Shown: positions 31,546 through 39,005 of the stretch, one piece after another | Layout: every line of letters starts with the position of its first letter | Position numbering within the stretch: the stretch's first letter is position 1 | Source: Methylophaga thiooxydans DMS010 | Lineage (GTDB): Bacteria > Pseudomonadota > Gammaproteobacteria > Nitrosococcales > Methylophagaceae | Assembly: GCF_000156355.1 (NCBI RefSeq) | Contig: NZ_GG657907.1 | Location: 1-64,000 of the forward strand | Length of the DNA: 64,000 bases | Direction: 5' to 3' | The notes under the pieces: model-generated | Seen by the model: the letters and a program-made list of their open reading frames with translations, nothing else | What the model was told of the DNA's origin: nothing | The model's database searches: none | Translations under genes and position numbers: made by a program

Positions 31546-31766
31546 TACTCACCTTCCTTTAATGAAATGGGTAACTTGCCAAGCAGTGACAAACTAATCT
31601 TCACGCCTAAATGAACGCCTTTGAGCACCTCCGGATCGGTTATTTCAATCTCTTCACCGATTTTGATAGAGGCACCTTTTTGATCCACTATCAGCTGCAA
31701 TTCATCAACTCGTTTCTGGTGCCATGCCATTAATTGTTGAATTACGTCTACTGTCGCTTCATCCAT
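31545..31766 (-). CDS. Small acidic helical phage protein, unknown function
   Basis: A 73-residue protein. The first ~30 residues form a helix ([20 protein letters not shown]), followed by acidic [17 protein letters not shown] and [17 protein letters not shown]. No family recognised. It is translationally coupled to the upstream winged-helix protein (shared base at 31766) and to csrA downstream by overlaps. Confidence 0.7.
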   Translation of the reverse strand: MDEATVDVIQQLMAWHQKRVDELQLIVDQKGASIKIGEEIEITDPEVLKGVHLGVKISLSLLGKLPISLKEGE

Positions 31767-32377
31767 TACTCACCATCCTTTGGCCATACGACCTTGTTTA
31801 AATTGGGATCAAAGACTTGTTTAATGCGTTGAATCATCGGCGGCTTTGGACCGGTATTCATCGCGGGTAATAGTTTGTATCGCGCCAGACCACCACCATG
31901 GTTGGCTGGGATTATCTCTTTGAGATAATTCGCCTTAGCCAGAAAGGTGATGTAATCCTTGGCAGTGTTCGGTTCGATAGGTGTTTCTTCCGTAGAGGCT
32001 GATGCCACCAAATCACGCCAACTGAAATCACTCAGAATTCGCATGGTTCGCCACATCTGTTCACGGCTCTCGCCACCAGTGACGTGGTCACCTTTGCGGT
32101 TGACGCGAGGTGCATTCACACCGACATCACGAGTCAGCCTCCAGACAATGGCACCGCCCATGCGCTTGGTGGTGCGTTCCAGATAGCCAGCACCTTCCAG
32201 CCCTATCACGTAGGTTCTGGCTGTTCGGCGATTCACTTCATTCAGCTGTTTGTGATCACTGGTGTGTGCTTCCAGGTCAAGTAAAGAAAACACTTTCAAT
32301 TCACGTATGGCTTGCCAGCAGGCATCTCTACCTGACAGCTTGCCGTTTGCTCTTGTGATATGAACAGGCTGTGTCAT
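31766..32377 (-). CDS. Early phage protein with two winged-helix-like halves
   Basis: A 203-residue protein found after MuB in B3-like transposable phages. Two similar helical units are visible: LSGRDACWQAIRELKVFSLLDL with RTARTYVIGLEGAGYLER, and SREQMWRTMRILSDFSWRDL with PNTAKDYITFLAKANYL. Each ends in a wing-like strand, suggesting a duplicated DNA-binding fold. A role in replication or regulation is likely but not known. It overlaps the MuB stop by four bases. Confidence 0.75.
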   Translation of the reverse strand: MTQPVHITRANGKLSGRDACWQAIRELKVFSLLDLEAHTSDHKQLNEVNRRTARTYVIGLEGAGYLERTTKRMGGAIVWRLTRDVGVNAPRVNRKGDHVTGGESREQMWRTMRILSDFSWRDLVASASTEETPIEPNTAKDYITFLAKANYLKEIIPANHGGGLARYKLLPAMNTGPKPPMIQRIKQVFDPNLNKVVWPKDGE

Positions 32378-33138
32378 TTAACCTTCCTCCTGGGTGCGTC
32401 GCCGGTATAGAGGGGACGGTTACCCCAGAGTTTGACGTCGATTTGGTCGGTACCAGCTGAGTAGGCGGCTTGCTGAACTTGGTTGAGATTGACGCAGATT
32501 CGACGGGCGACGCCCATGCTTTCACGCTGGATGCGTTCGAGCAGGTCATCAGCAATGGTGATGTCCGGGCAGTAAAGTTGGGACAGTTGTCGTGTGTCTT
32601 CCAGATCGGCAGGTTGAGCGCCTTGCCAAGCCAGCATTCGATTGTGGAACCGTTCCCACTTGAGCAGCTTGGTCGGGAGCTTCTCTTCACCGATCAGCAG
32701 GATGGCAGCGTTTGATCCTTCATAAATGTCACGCACTACTTCGACGGCTTTCTTTTCGACGATGTGATCCATCTCATCGATGATGAGCGGCAGACCACTC
32801 AGCGCCAGCTGCTGACTGATTTGCTCGACCATGTCATAGTTGGTCTTATCTGGCTGGATGCCCATTTCTTTGAGAATGGAAAGGAGCAGCGCTTTTTTTG
32901 TCCAGGTGCTTTTGCATTCAACGTAGTAAGCGCGGTATTTATTCGCTGCATAAGCTGCAGCAAACGATTTACCCCAGCCACTCGGGCCAAAGAAAGTGAC
33001 CATACCTGGTAGATGTGCTGGGCGATTCATCGCTTGTTCCAGCAATCGTGTACAGAGCATGACGTTTTTCAGTGGTGCCGTGGTGACAGAGGCTTCGACT
33101 CTGTCTCCCAAGTTGACCACGTTTTGATTTGTTGTCAT
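32374..33138 (-). CDS. Transposition ATPase, MuB-like
   Basis: A 254-residue AAA+ ATPase. Walker A is FFGPSGWGKSF (49-59) and Walker B PLIIDEMDHI (~116-125), with IYEGSNAAILLIGEE as sensor region. MuB binds target DNA, delivers it to the transpososome and gives target immunity. It is shorter than Mu B (312 residues), lacking the N-terminal HTH part, as in D3112/B3-like phages. It follows transposase A by 50 bp. Confidence 0.93.
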   Translation of the reverse strand: MTTNQNVVNLGDRVEASVTTAPLKNVMLCTRLLEQAMNRPAHLPGMVTFFGPSGWGKSFAAAYAANKYRAYYVECKSTWTKKALLLSILKEMGIQPDKTNYDMVEQISQQLALSGLPLIIDEMDHIVEKKAVEVVRDIYEGSNAAILLIGEEKLPTKLLKWERFHNRMLAWQGAQPADLEDTRQLSQLYCPDITIADDLLERIQRESMGVARRICVNLNQVQQAAYSAGTDQIDVKLWGNRPLYTGDAPRRKVK

Positions 33139-33188
33139 TATTTACCTCATCACGTTTTACTTACCCGCCTGCCAGCGGGTTTGTTTTT

Positions 33189-35357
33189 TTATGCCTCGAC
33201 AGTTTCGTCGAAGCTCTCAAAGTCAGCGCTGAACTCGCTCATAAAGCGGAACTCATCGCCTTTCTGGTACATCGCCCAGAATTTCTGATCAGCTGCTGAG
33301 AGTTGACTCCCTTCTCGCAACCGACGGTCTAAATTGACCCAACGCTTGTAGCGCGCTCTGGGGTCATCATTTCTTATGATTTGTGCTGCAGGCTCTTGTG
33401 GCTGTTGGAACTCGGCTTGGAATGTAGCCAGATCCTGTTTTTGTTCGTCAGTTAGTTGTGGCTGCGGTATGTGTCGGCCTAGTTCTGGCGCTGGGCGAAG
33501 TGGTCTGACCACTTTCGGGTTGGCGACTTCAGGCTGTGGCTGCAAAGGCAGGCGACTTGCCACTTCCATTGCATCCATCGCGACTTCGGCTTTCGCTGCC
33601 AGCTTGGTGGCCTTGATAAAGCGAGTGCGATGCTTGTTGAAGCTTCGAGCCGCTTCAGTATCACCAAACCCAGTAGCTTCAATACATTGCGCCTCACCGA
33701 TATAGCGATTATCTAAGGTGTAGGCATAGACGATTTCATGCAGCGCTTGAGGGTCAAAACGAACGGTAATCTTCTGGCCTGCAAAGTCGAGCAACGCTGG
33801 CGCGTGGTAGCGGTTTTTGCCTTGTCCTGTGGCTGATCCGGCATCAAGATTAAATGATCCATCTTTCTGCACTTTGATGGCTTCAGCCATCAGCAGCCAC
33901 ATGCGACGTTGTTCTTGGTTAGCTGTTTTGATAACGGCGGTTTGATAGCTTTCGGTGAAAGCTTGATCAAAACTTTTTGTGCCGTTGCAGATTTCAGTGC
34001 GTCGAGCCGGTTTGGCATTCCAAGCAATGATTTCTTGTTCCAGTACTGCTAGGAACGTTTCAATGGGTACCGCTTTTTTGGCGTAGTTTTCTGGCTTGGC
34101 CATTGGGTTTGGGCCGGTATAGGCACCTTCAAACTTAGGATGCTTGTCCAGATATTCACCAAGACCACCAACACCAAAGGCACGTTCGACAGGTTTAGCC
34201 TGACCGTGTCCTTTGCCGCCAATCACTGATGTCCAGTGCACTTTGATACCGAGCGTAGGGAATAGGCCGAGTGGATCATCTTCTTTTACGGTGAAGCGAT
34301 AGCGGTTTTTAACGCCACCGGTCATCCATTTATTGGCTGCAGCGCGGGTGTTATCAATAGTGACGTGTTCGGGTATGCCGAACTGATCCACAACATCGCC
34401 AAAACTGGCTCGGATTGAGTCGGTGTTTTCTGATTCATCGACGCGGTAAGCCAGTATTTTGCGGCTGTAGACGTCCTGCCAGAACCACGTTTTCATGCGC
34501 GTTACATCGCCATTTGGCAATAGAACAAACACGTTGTGTTGGTAGCCATCACCATTGATCCACTCAAGCGCATGTAGCTCTTGGACTGTTCGCTGTTGGG
34601 CAGGAAACAGTTTGATCAAACCGGCTTCACCTTCACGTAGATAAACGCGGGTTGCCAGCGGTATGGCTTTGATGCGACGTTCCAGTGTTTTTTTGCTGGG
34701 GATTTTCCAGCCTTGTTCGGCTGCAGTACGTTGTAGTCGGTAGTAACAGGCTTCGAACTCTGGCTGCTCCAGGCGAAGGTAATCGGCTTTGTAAAATTCC
34801 CAAGCCTCAGTATCCATATCTGCTGTGACCGTTCGGCCAACAAAGCCGGGTACCAGCGCGGCTAACCAGTCTTGACGAGCATAGAATTTCACCCCTTTCT
34901 TGCTCTTGGTACCGTGATACCAGCCTTGCATGGTGCGTTCACTAATGTCGTTTTGATCAGCCACCAGTAAGAAGGCATTCTTAAGTGTGGCGCCACCGTT
35001 TTCTGTCAGAGCCATGACCTGCAAAAGCAGGTTGAGTTTGTTCTGAGCTGCGTCCTTTTGTTTTTGTGGCTTGTTGTCATAGTGCTGCCATAATGCTTGA
35101 GGATCGTAGCTAAATTCAGTGCTTTCCGAGCTGCTCTTAACTGGGGTCGGCAGGTGTTGTTTTATCAACGCGGCCTGAGTTTCTACTGGCAGGCTGGAAA
35201 GGTGGTATTCATTTGCTGATCCACCTCTTACTTTTACTTGCCTTGTATTCCAGCCTTGTTTTGAGGCCTGCTGATTAACGCCACGCTTGTACTTTGGAAG
35301 ACCTGGTTTGTTTGCTAATTCAGTTGCTGTGAACCATTCCCTGTTTTGTTCAGTCAT
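33189..35357 (-). CDS. DDE transposase A (MuA-like)
   Basis: A 722-residue transposase. An N-terminal winged helix (WFTATELANKPGLPKYKRGV) is followed by end-binding helices. The catalytic triad is seen as WINGDGYQHN (Asp270), VTIDNTRAAA (Asp335) and KPVERAFG (Glu391), close to the Mu positions 269/336/392. The C-terminal tail for MuB contact follows. It cuts and joins phage ends for integration and replicative transposition. Start chosen at ATG 35357; it overlaps the upstream regulator stop (35350) by 8 bp. Confidence 0.96.
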   Translation of the reverse strand: MTEQNREWFTATELANKPGLPKYKRGVNQQASKQGWNTRQVKVRGGSANEYHLSSLPVETQAALIKQHLPTPVKSSSESTEFSYDPQALWQHYDNKPQKQKDAAQNKLNLLLQVMALTENGGATLKNAFLLVADQNDISERTMQGWYHGTKSKKGVKFYARQDWLAALVPGFVGRTVTADMDTEAWEFYKADYLRLEQPEFEACYYRLQRTAAEQGWKIPSKKTLERRIKAIPLATRVYLREGEAGLIKLFPAQQRTVQELHALEWINGDGYQHNVFVLLPNGDVTRMKTWFWQDVYSRKILAYRVDESENTDSIRASFGDVVDQFGIPEHVTIDNTRAAANKWMTGGVKNRYRFTVKEDDPLGLFPTLGIKVHWTSVIGGKGHGQAKPVERAFGVGGLGEYLDKHPKFEGAYTGPNPMAKPENYAKKAVPIETFLAVLEQEIIAWNAKPARRTEICNGTKSFDQAFTESYQTAVIKTANQEQRRMWLLMAEAIKVQKDGSFNLDAGSATGQGKNRYHAPALLDFAGQKITVRFDPQALHEIVYAYTLDNRYIGEAQCIEATGFGDTEAARSFNKHRTRFIKATKLAAKAEVAMDAMEVASRLPLQPQPEVANPKVVRPLRPAPELGRHIPQPQLTDEQKQDLATFQAEFQQPQEPAAQIIRNDDPRARYKRWVNLDRRLREGSQLSAADQKFWAMYQKGDEFRFMSEFSADFESFDETVEA

Positions 35358-35844
35358 CTTCACCGCCCTCAAAATCTAGACCTGGCTGACTCTGAGAGAT
35401 AACATTTTCTCTGTGGTATGCCACGCCAGCTAACAGTCGAGTGAGCGCTGAAGTAAGGATATCTACCGACTCACCCTCACGATAAAACTTGATTAGCAAA
35501 CTCATTGCATCTGCAGAAAGCTGCTGTAGTTCGGCTAAACCTAGTTCATCCACTTTTTTCCCTGTGGGGATTTGAATCATCAGCTTGTTACTTCGGTAAC
35601 CCAGATATTGGGTGACATAATCCATCTCACAGATATGCTCATATGCCGGGATAAAACTGACTGGCATATCACCAGTAGAGAGCCATTTGTATAAGCGGTC
35701 TTCACTGACAGCCATCAGTTCAGCGATAGCTGGAACAGTTAGCCTTTTGAACTGTCTGGCGTACTCTTTATTAAGCCGCAGCGCGTCTTTTATATTGTTC
35801 GGCTGGATGCGTTTCCAAGCCACCTTACTTTTTGGAATTCTCAT
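35350..35844 (-). CDS. Early regulatory protein, CII/Ner-like
   Basis: A 164-residue protein from ATG 35844 (MRIPKSKVAWKRIQ), preceded by GGAAGTGG. A helix-turn-helix is visible at VPAIAELMAVSEDRLYKWLS, and a helical C-terminus contains LAELQQLSADAMSLLIKFY and an acidic end. It looks like the phage regulatory proteins with a CII-type fold located upstream of the transposase in B3-like phages. The longer frame from 35919 would run into the opposing gene's start. Target unknown. Confidence 0.75.
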   Translation of the reverse strand: MRIPKSKVAWKRIQPNNIKDALRLNKEYARQFKRLTVPAIAELMAVSEDRLYKWLSTGDMPVSFIPAYEHICEMDYVTQYLGYRSNKLMIQIPTGKKVDELGLAELQQLSADAMSLLIKFYREGESVDILTSALTRLLAGVAYHRENVISQSQPGLDFEGGEDD

Positions 35845-35934
35845 CACAACACCACTTCCAAATTTATTGATTGTTGCGGCAGTACTGCACGGGATAGGCT
35901 GGTTCTGCGTTTTAACCAAACAGGAGATAACAAA

Positions 35935-36387
35935 GTGAAAACAACCAGACCAGCACCCGTCAGTGCCGCGTATTTACACGGGCAGAATGATGGATTCATC
36001 ATCATTTCATCGACCATGCTTTTATCCGAGCTATCAGCTTTTTTAAAAGCATTGAAAGTTGACAAATCGGACATACGTGAACCGGACAATTCAGAGGAAC
36101 TTCCACAACTCGCTGAGACTGTTGCTTGGCAAGTTGTTGAAAACGTATTGCCGCCTTCATCCGCGACGCTTTGTAAGCAGATTGGCGATCTGGATCACCA
36201 AACCCAGGAGAAACTGGCATTCCGTCTTTATCAACTAAAAAGTTTGATTGCGACGTTGAAGCGCACTCATCCAGCCGATACTTACCTTGTGCCGCCGAAC
36301 TGGAATCGCCGTTGGTTTGAACTGCTTTGTGGGCGCGTGCTTTTTGCGGATGTAAGTGCTCTTGATGCGGATAGTTATCAACCATGA
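35935..36387 (+). CDS. Plus-strand hypothetical protein opposing the early operon
   Basis: A 150-residue frame starting at GTG 35935 with AGGAGATAAC directly upstream, the strongest ribosome site nearby. The translation looks natural: amphipathic helices (STMLLSELSAFLKALKVD, LDHQTQEKLAFRLYQLKSL) and a C-terminal PPNWNRRWFELLCGRVLF. It ends three bases before the Ner-like stop codon, convergent with it. A weaker minus-strand frame (36002-36385) is the alternative. If real, transcription from the early promoter runs antisense through it. No family recognised. Confidence 0.5.
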   Translation: MKTTRPAPVSAAYLHGQNDGFIIISSTMLLSELSAFLKALKVDKSDIREPDNSEELPQLAETVAWQVVENVLPPSSATLCKQIGDLDHQTQEKLAFRLYQLKSLIATLKRTHPADTYLVPPNWNRRWFELLCGRVLFADVSALDADSYQP

Positions 36388-36672
36388 TTAGGCGCTCTCA
36401 GCAAGACCGGCTTCTGCCAGACGCGCTTTTGCTTGATCAATTTTGGCTTGGCGATCAGTTTTTACATCAGACTGATAGCGGGGAATATCCGGAAAAACTG
36501 CTGCAATATCTTTCTCGATTAGCACGGATATTGATCGTGCAACTCTTAAACTTTCCGCTCGTCTTGCACAAACATTCATTACATGCTGATGAGTGCAACC
36601 AATTACTTCACCAGCGACTAACCAAGAAAGACCTTTGGCTTTCAATGCTTGATGTATTTGCTTGTAGTTCAT
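36388..36672 (-). CDS. ner: Ner-like DNA-binding protein
   Basis: A 94-residue protein in the Ner position, first gene of the early operon. The N-terminus forms a helix-turn-helix (YKQIHQALKAKGLSWLVAGE, HVMNVCARRAESLRVARSIS). In Mu, Ner lowers transcription from both repressor and early promoters. Two operator-like palindromes and two promoters lie in the 105-bp gap before the repressor gene. The C-terminal 30 residues are charged. The name rests on position and fold. Confidence 0.82.
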   Translation of the reverse strand: MNYKQIHQALKAKGLSWLVAGEVIGCTHQHVMNVCARRAESLRVARSISVLIEKDIAAVFPDIPRYQSDVKTDRQAKIDQAKARLAEAGLAESA

Positions 36673-36700
36673 TGTTACAATCCGTAATTAAATATATAAG
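36672..36700 (+). promoter_or_regulatory. Candidate repressor promoter
   Basis: TTGTTA (36672-36677), a 17-bp spacer and TATAAG (36695-36700) read on the plus strand toward the repressor gene at 36778. The palindrome GTTTACATAAATGCAAAC (36702-36719) lies at the expected start site and could act as an operator for autoregulation. The match is moderate. Confidence 0.5.
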
Positions 36701-36701
36701 C

Positions 36702-36719
36702 GTTTACATAAATGCAAAC
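36702..36719. promoter_or_regulatory. Operator-like palindrome 1
   Basis: GTTTACATAAATGCAAAC is an 18-bp inverted repeat with arms GTTTrCAT/ATGyAAAC, one position off perfect. It lies between the Ner-like and repressor genes, next to the repressor promoter. A dimeric HTH protein, repressor or Ner, is the likely binder. Confidence 0.55.
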
Positions 36720-36739
36720 AAAACATAACACCTGCAAAA

Positions 36740-36768
36740 ATTATGTACACATAAAATAACATTGTCAA
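36740..36768 (-). promoter_or_regulatory. Early promoter of the transposition operon
   Basis: On the minus strand TTGACA (36768-36763), exactly 17 bp, and CATAAT (36745-36740) give a near-consensus sigma-70 promoter reading into the Ner-like gene. The palindrome TTATGTACACATAA (36741-36754) overlaps the -10 box and spacer, so a bound repressor would block polymerase. The -35 box is only 10 bp from the divergent repressor start codon. Confidence 0.75.
36741..36754. promoter_or_regulatory. Operator-like palindrome 2
   Basis: TTATGTACACATAA is a perfect 14-bp palindrome overlapping the -10 region of the early promoter. This is the classic position for a lysogeny operator. It differs from palindrome 1 in sequence (shared ACATAA core), so the two may have different affinity or different binders. 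Confidence 0.6.
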
Positions 36769-36777
36769 GGGCTTGTA

Positions 36778-37596
36778 ATGGAATCATTAGTTTACATTGG
36801 CGGCAGAATACTAGAGGAGCGTAAGCGTCTACGCTTAACCCAGCAGGATGTTGCTGACTTTGTTGGAATCACAAGGCAGTCACAAGCCAAATATGAAAAA
36901 GGTGAACGTAGCCCTGATGCTATTTATTTAGAAAAAATATTAGGGCTTGGGTTTAATTCGTATTACGTGCTGACGGGGAACGAAACCTTTCCAACTCGAT
37001 CCCACTTAGATGTTGATGATAATTCATCATCAACACATAGAAATTCAAACGAATCAGAAACTTATGAAAAGCGGGATCGAAAATCTAAAGTGGGGCAAGT
37101 CGATCCCACTTCCAACGAAGAAGTGGGATCGAGCATCAAAGACTATTCAGCAGGAACTGGTAGCATTATGGAAACATTCGCCCACATCCCACTGTTTGAT
37201 GTAAAAGCATCAGCTGGCAACGGTTATGTCATTCACGAGGAAGAGGAAACTGATGCACTTATATTCAAAAAAGAATGGATATATAACGAGCTACACAGCA
37301 GCCCAGCTAATTTATATCTGATTTATGTAGAAGGTGAGAGCATGGAGCCTGCATTGCGTCCAGGCGACGTTATACTCGTTGATCACACTGACAACGTTGC
37401 TAAACGTGACGGCATCTATGTAATCAGAATGGGTGAGTCATTACTAGTTAAACGGCTACAGCGCCTACCAAGTCAGCGGTTAAAGGTTACCAGTGATAAT
37501 CCAGCTTATGAGCCTTTTGAGATATCACTGGATTTTGATTTGCAGAACGAGCTTTCGATTATTGGGCGAGTTGTTTGGAGTGGTCGTCGTCACTAA
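36778..37596 (+). CDS. LexA-type phage repressor (HTH + S24 peptidase)
   Basis: A 272-residue repressor. The N-terminal HTH_3 fold is RILEERKRLRLTQQDVADFV with ITRQSQAKYEKGERSP. The C-terminal S24 domain has an Ala-Gly cleavage site (SAGN, 146-147), catalytic Ser188 in VEGESMEPALRPGD and Lys225 in ESLLVKRLQR. This layout predicts RecA-stimulated self-cleavage and SOS induction, unlike the Mu c repressor. The linker (~72-135) is polar and its DNA holds several TCGATCCCACTT repeats. AAGGGCTTGTA before the ATG gives a fair ribosome site. Confidence 0.94.
   Translation: MESLVYIGGRILEERKRLRLTQQDVADFVGITRQSQAKYEKGERSPDAIYLEKILGLGFNSYYVLTGNETFPTRSHLDVDDNSSSTHRNSNESETYEKRDRKSKVGQVDPTSNEEVGSSIKDYSAGTGSIMETFAHIPLFDVKASAGNGYVIHEEEETDALIFKKEWIYNELHSSPANLYLIYVEGESMEPALRPGDVILVDHTDNVAKRDGIYVIRMGESLLVKRLQRLPSQRLKVTSDNPAYEPFEISLDFDLQNELSIIGRVVWSGRRH
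37100..37132. repeat. 13-bp perfect inverted repeat inside the repressor gene
   Basis: TCGATCCCACTTC (37100-37112) is the exact reverse complement of 37120-37132, with a 7-bp loop. Another direct copy TCGATCCCACTT lies at 36996-37007 and a shorter inverted copy GGGATCGA at 37073-37080. All four fall in the repressor's linker-coding segment. They could be binding sites, an enhancer for transposition or an mRNA hairpin. Confidence 0.75.
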
Positions 37597-37602
37597 TGAG
37601 CT

Positions 37603-37657
37603 TGATCGCAATTCATGTGTCTAAATGTTTACTATATTTAAAATGATCGCGATCCAT
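37603..37657. repeat. Two TGATCGCRATYCAT repeats near the phage left end
   Basis: TGATCGCAATTCAT (37603-37616) and TGATCGCGATCCAT (37644-37657) differ at two positions and are spaced 41 bp apart. The second contains the palindrome GATCGCGATC. Lying between repressor stop and phage end, they are candidates for transposase A binding sites, which in Mu occur as three copies at each end. Confidence 0.5.
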
Positions 37658-37730
37658 AATTAATTATTAAATAAGCTTTAAATGTTACTCAAACCCTCAT
37701 TATTAAAAGCTTCTTCCCATTTAAAACCAT

Positions 37731-37750
37731 TAAATCCCGTTATATCCCGT
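37731..37750 (-). repeat. 10-bp tandem repeat close to the phage end
   Basis: On the minus strand ACGGGATATA is followed directly by ACGGGATTTA, with weaker ATGGTTTTAA and ATGGGAAGAA units continuing the 10-bp phase. They lie about 25 bp inside the inferred phage end. Helical phasing suggests protein binding on one DNA face, possibly the transposase. Confidence 0.45.
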
Positions 37751-37770
37751 CTTACTTAATCCATCTGTCC

Positions 37771-38550
37771 TCATTCAGCCATCACTTTTTCGAAAATTGT
37801 CGCAGACAAAATGACGTCCGCTTTTTTACCCGCCATGTCTATAAAATAGGCTCTCAGGGTTCGTAAAAGTAACTCGAACACAAACACCGTCGCGACACCG
37901 ATAGCCAAAACCCACAAGGTTTCTGTCGCATGGTTTGGAACCACTCTGTCATAAACATTCATGATGAAAAGCGGTGAAGCTAATGCAAAGCTATTGACCA
38001 AAATTGAAGCGACAAAGACTTCGCTATAAATAGGCCAGAATCGTATGATGGTGCCCCAAAACCAGTGCTTGGTTCGTGGCACATTGCTAAACTCTGTGCG
38101 TTGATCAAAGTGATGAACGGGTTTGATGAAAATGGCATAGCCACTGTATAGGGCTTCCAGTTCTTTCACCTCAATCTCAGTTTCGCCATCTCCCGTCTCT
38201 GGAAAAATAACCCGCGCATGCTTGCCCTTTACTTCAAGCAAAATACACGCATTGGTATCACTGAGTAATAAAACGGCAGGTAATACCAAATTAGAAATTT
38301 TACGGAAAGGTCGTTTAACAACTTTTGAGGAAAGCCCCGCTCTTTCTGCTGCTCTGGAAAACAACGTTGGCGTTAACTTGTTATCCACCAACGGCAGTCC
38401 CGCCGTCAAAGAATCTGGGCTGTGTGGTTTGTTGAGGATCTTGGCCAGTATCGTTAAGCAGCCCAACAAGGTGTCATCATGCGTGAGATGACTCTCTTCC
38501 GTATCCCACTCCGTTTGCTTATTCAAATTGAAAGTTTGCTCCGTATCCAT
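37771..38550 (-). pseudogene. Type I secretion ABC transporter, 5' part, interrupted by the prophage
   Basis: A 259-residue fragment. The N-terminal C39-like (peptidase-dead) domain covers ~25-155; the first transmembrane helices follow (VFVASILVNSFALASPLFI, LWVLAIGVATVFVFELLL). It ends abruptly after GKKADVILSATIFEKV, a conserved segment of LapB/RTX-type permeases that normally run on to about 720 residues with an NBD. The last codons and stop probably come from the phage end. Loss would block secretion of a large adhesin or RTX protein. The missing part should lie left of the window. Confidence 0.88.
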
Positions 38551-38666
38551 CTAGTGCTAGGCTGGGCTTTGTTATAATTTGAGAAGAGTTTCACAGTTTT
38601 TTACTTTACTGTAAAGCTTACTATACCTTATTTTATCACCACTCAGGCTGTCAGGAGTCAGACAAA

Positions 38667-39005
38667 ATGGCATATGTAAAACGGGATCAGCATGGCAATA
38701 TCACCGCAGTGTTTGACTCACCACAACAAAACGCTCAAGAATCAGTCTCGATCAATTCTGAAGAGCTTATCAGTTTTTTACGTGACTCAGAAGACACCGA
38801 GCACGCACGCGTCGCTTTATCATCATCGGACATGGCTCTGGTACGTGTACTTGAAGATCTCGTCAACACGCTCATCGACAAGAACGTCATTTTGTTTACA
38901 GACTTACCCATGGCCGCGAGAGAGAAGCTGTCCAACCGCGAAAAAATTCGCGGTCATTTAAACAGTTTGGACGACCTAATGGGTGACGATCACGGGATTT
39001 TATAG
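38667..39005 (+). CDS. Conserved hypothetical protein (tryptophan-synthase-beta-like misnomer family)
   Basis: A 112-residue protein. It starts MAYVKRDQHGNITAVFDSP and has LSSSDMALVRVLEDLVNTLI followed by LFTDLPMAAREKL, which match a gammaproteobacterial family often labelled 'tryptophan synthase subunit beta like'. It shows no TrpB fold or catalytic Lys and is too small for that enzyme. It is divergent from the secretion transporter gene and preceded by a CAGGAG ribosome site. The function is unknown; the C-terminal half is helical and acidic. Confidence 0.8.
   Translation: MAYVKRDQHGNITAVFDSPQQNAQESVSINSEELISFLRDSEDTEHARVALSSSDMALVRVLEDLVNTLIDKNVILFTDLPMAAREKLSNREKIRGHLNSLDDLMGDDHGIL

Larger units (their letters stand above)
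1..37777 (-). mobile_element. Mu-like transposable prophage, incomplete at left edge
   Basis: A continuous Mu-type gene order is seen: repressor, Ner, transposase A and B, GemA, Mor, lysozyme, terminase, portal, head, contractile tail, tail fibre, Com and a DNA methylase. The early and late genes run on the minus strand, so the phage 'left end' lies at the right, close to 37,771-37,777, where a host ABC transporter gene stops abruptly. The right end was not found and must lie beyond position 1. The exact terminal dinucleotide and the 5-bp target duplication cannot be confirmed without the other junction. Two genes left of the methylase (1-1130) could be phage cargo. Confidence 0.95.

Noticed and set aside
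36002..36385. Minus-strand 127-codon frame after the Ner-like gene
   Set aside because: It follows operon direction, but its translation is rich in His, Gln and Ser with little pattern and it has no good ribosome site; the opposing plus frame looks more protein-like. Not excluded.
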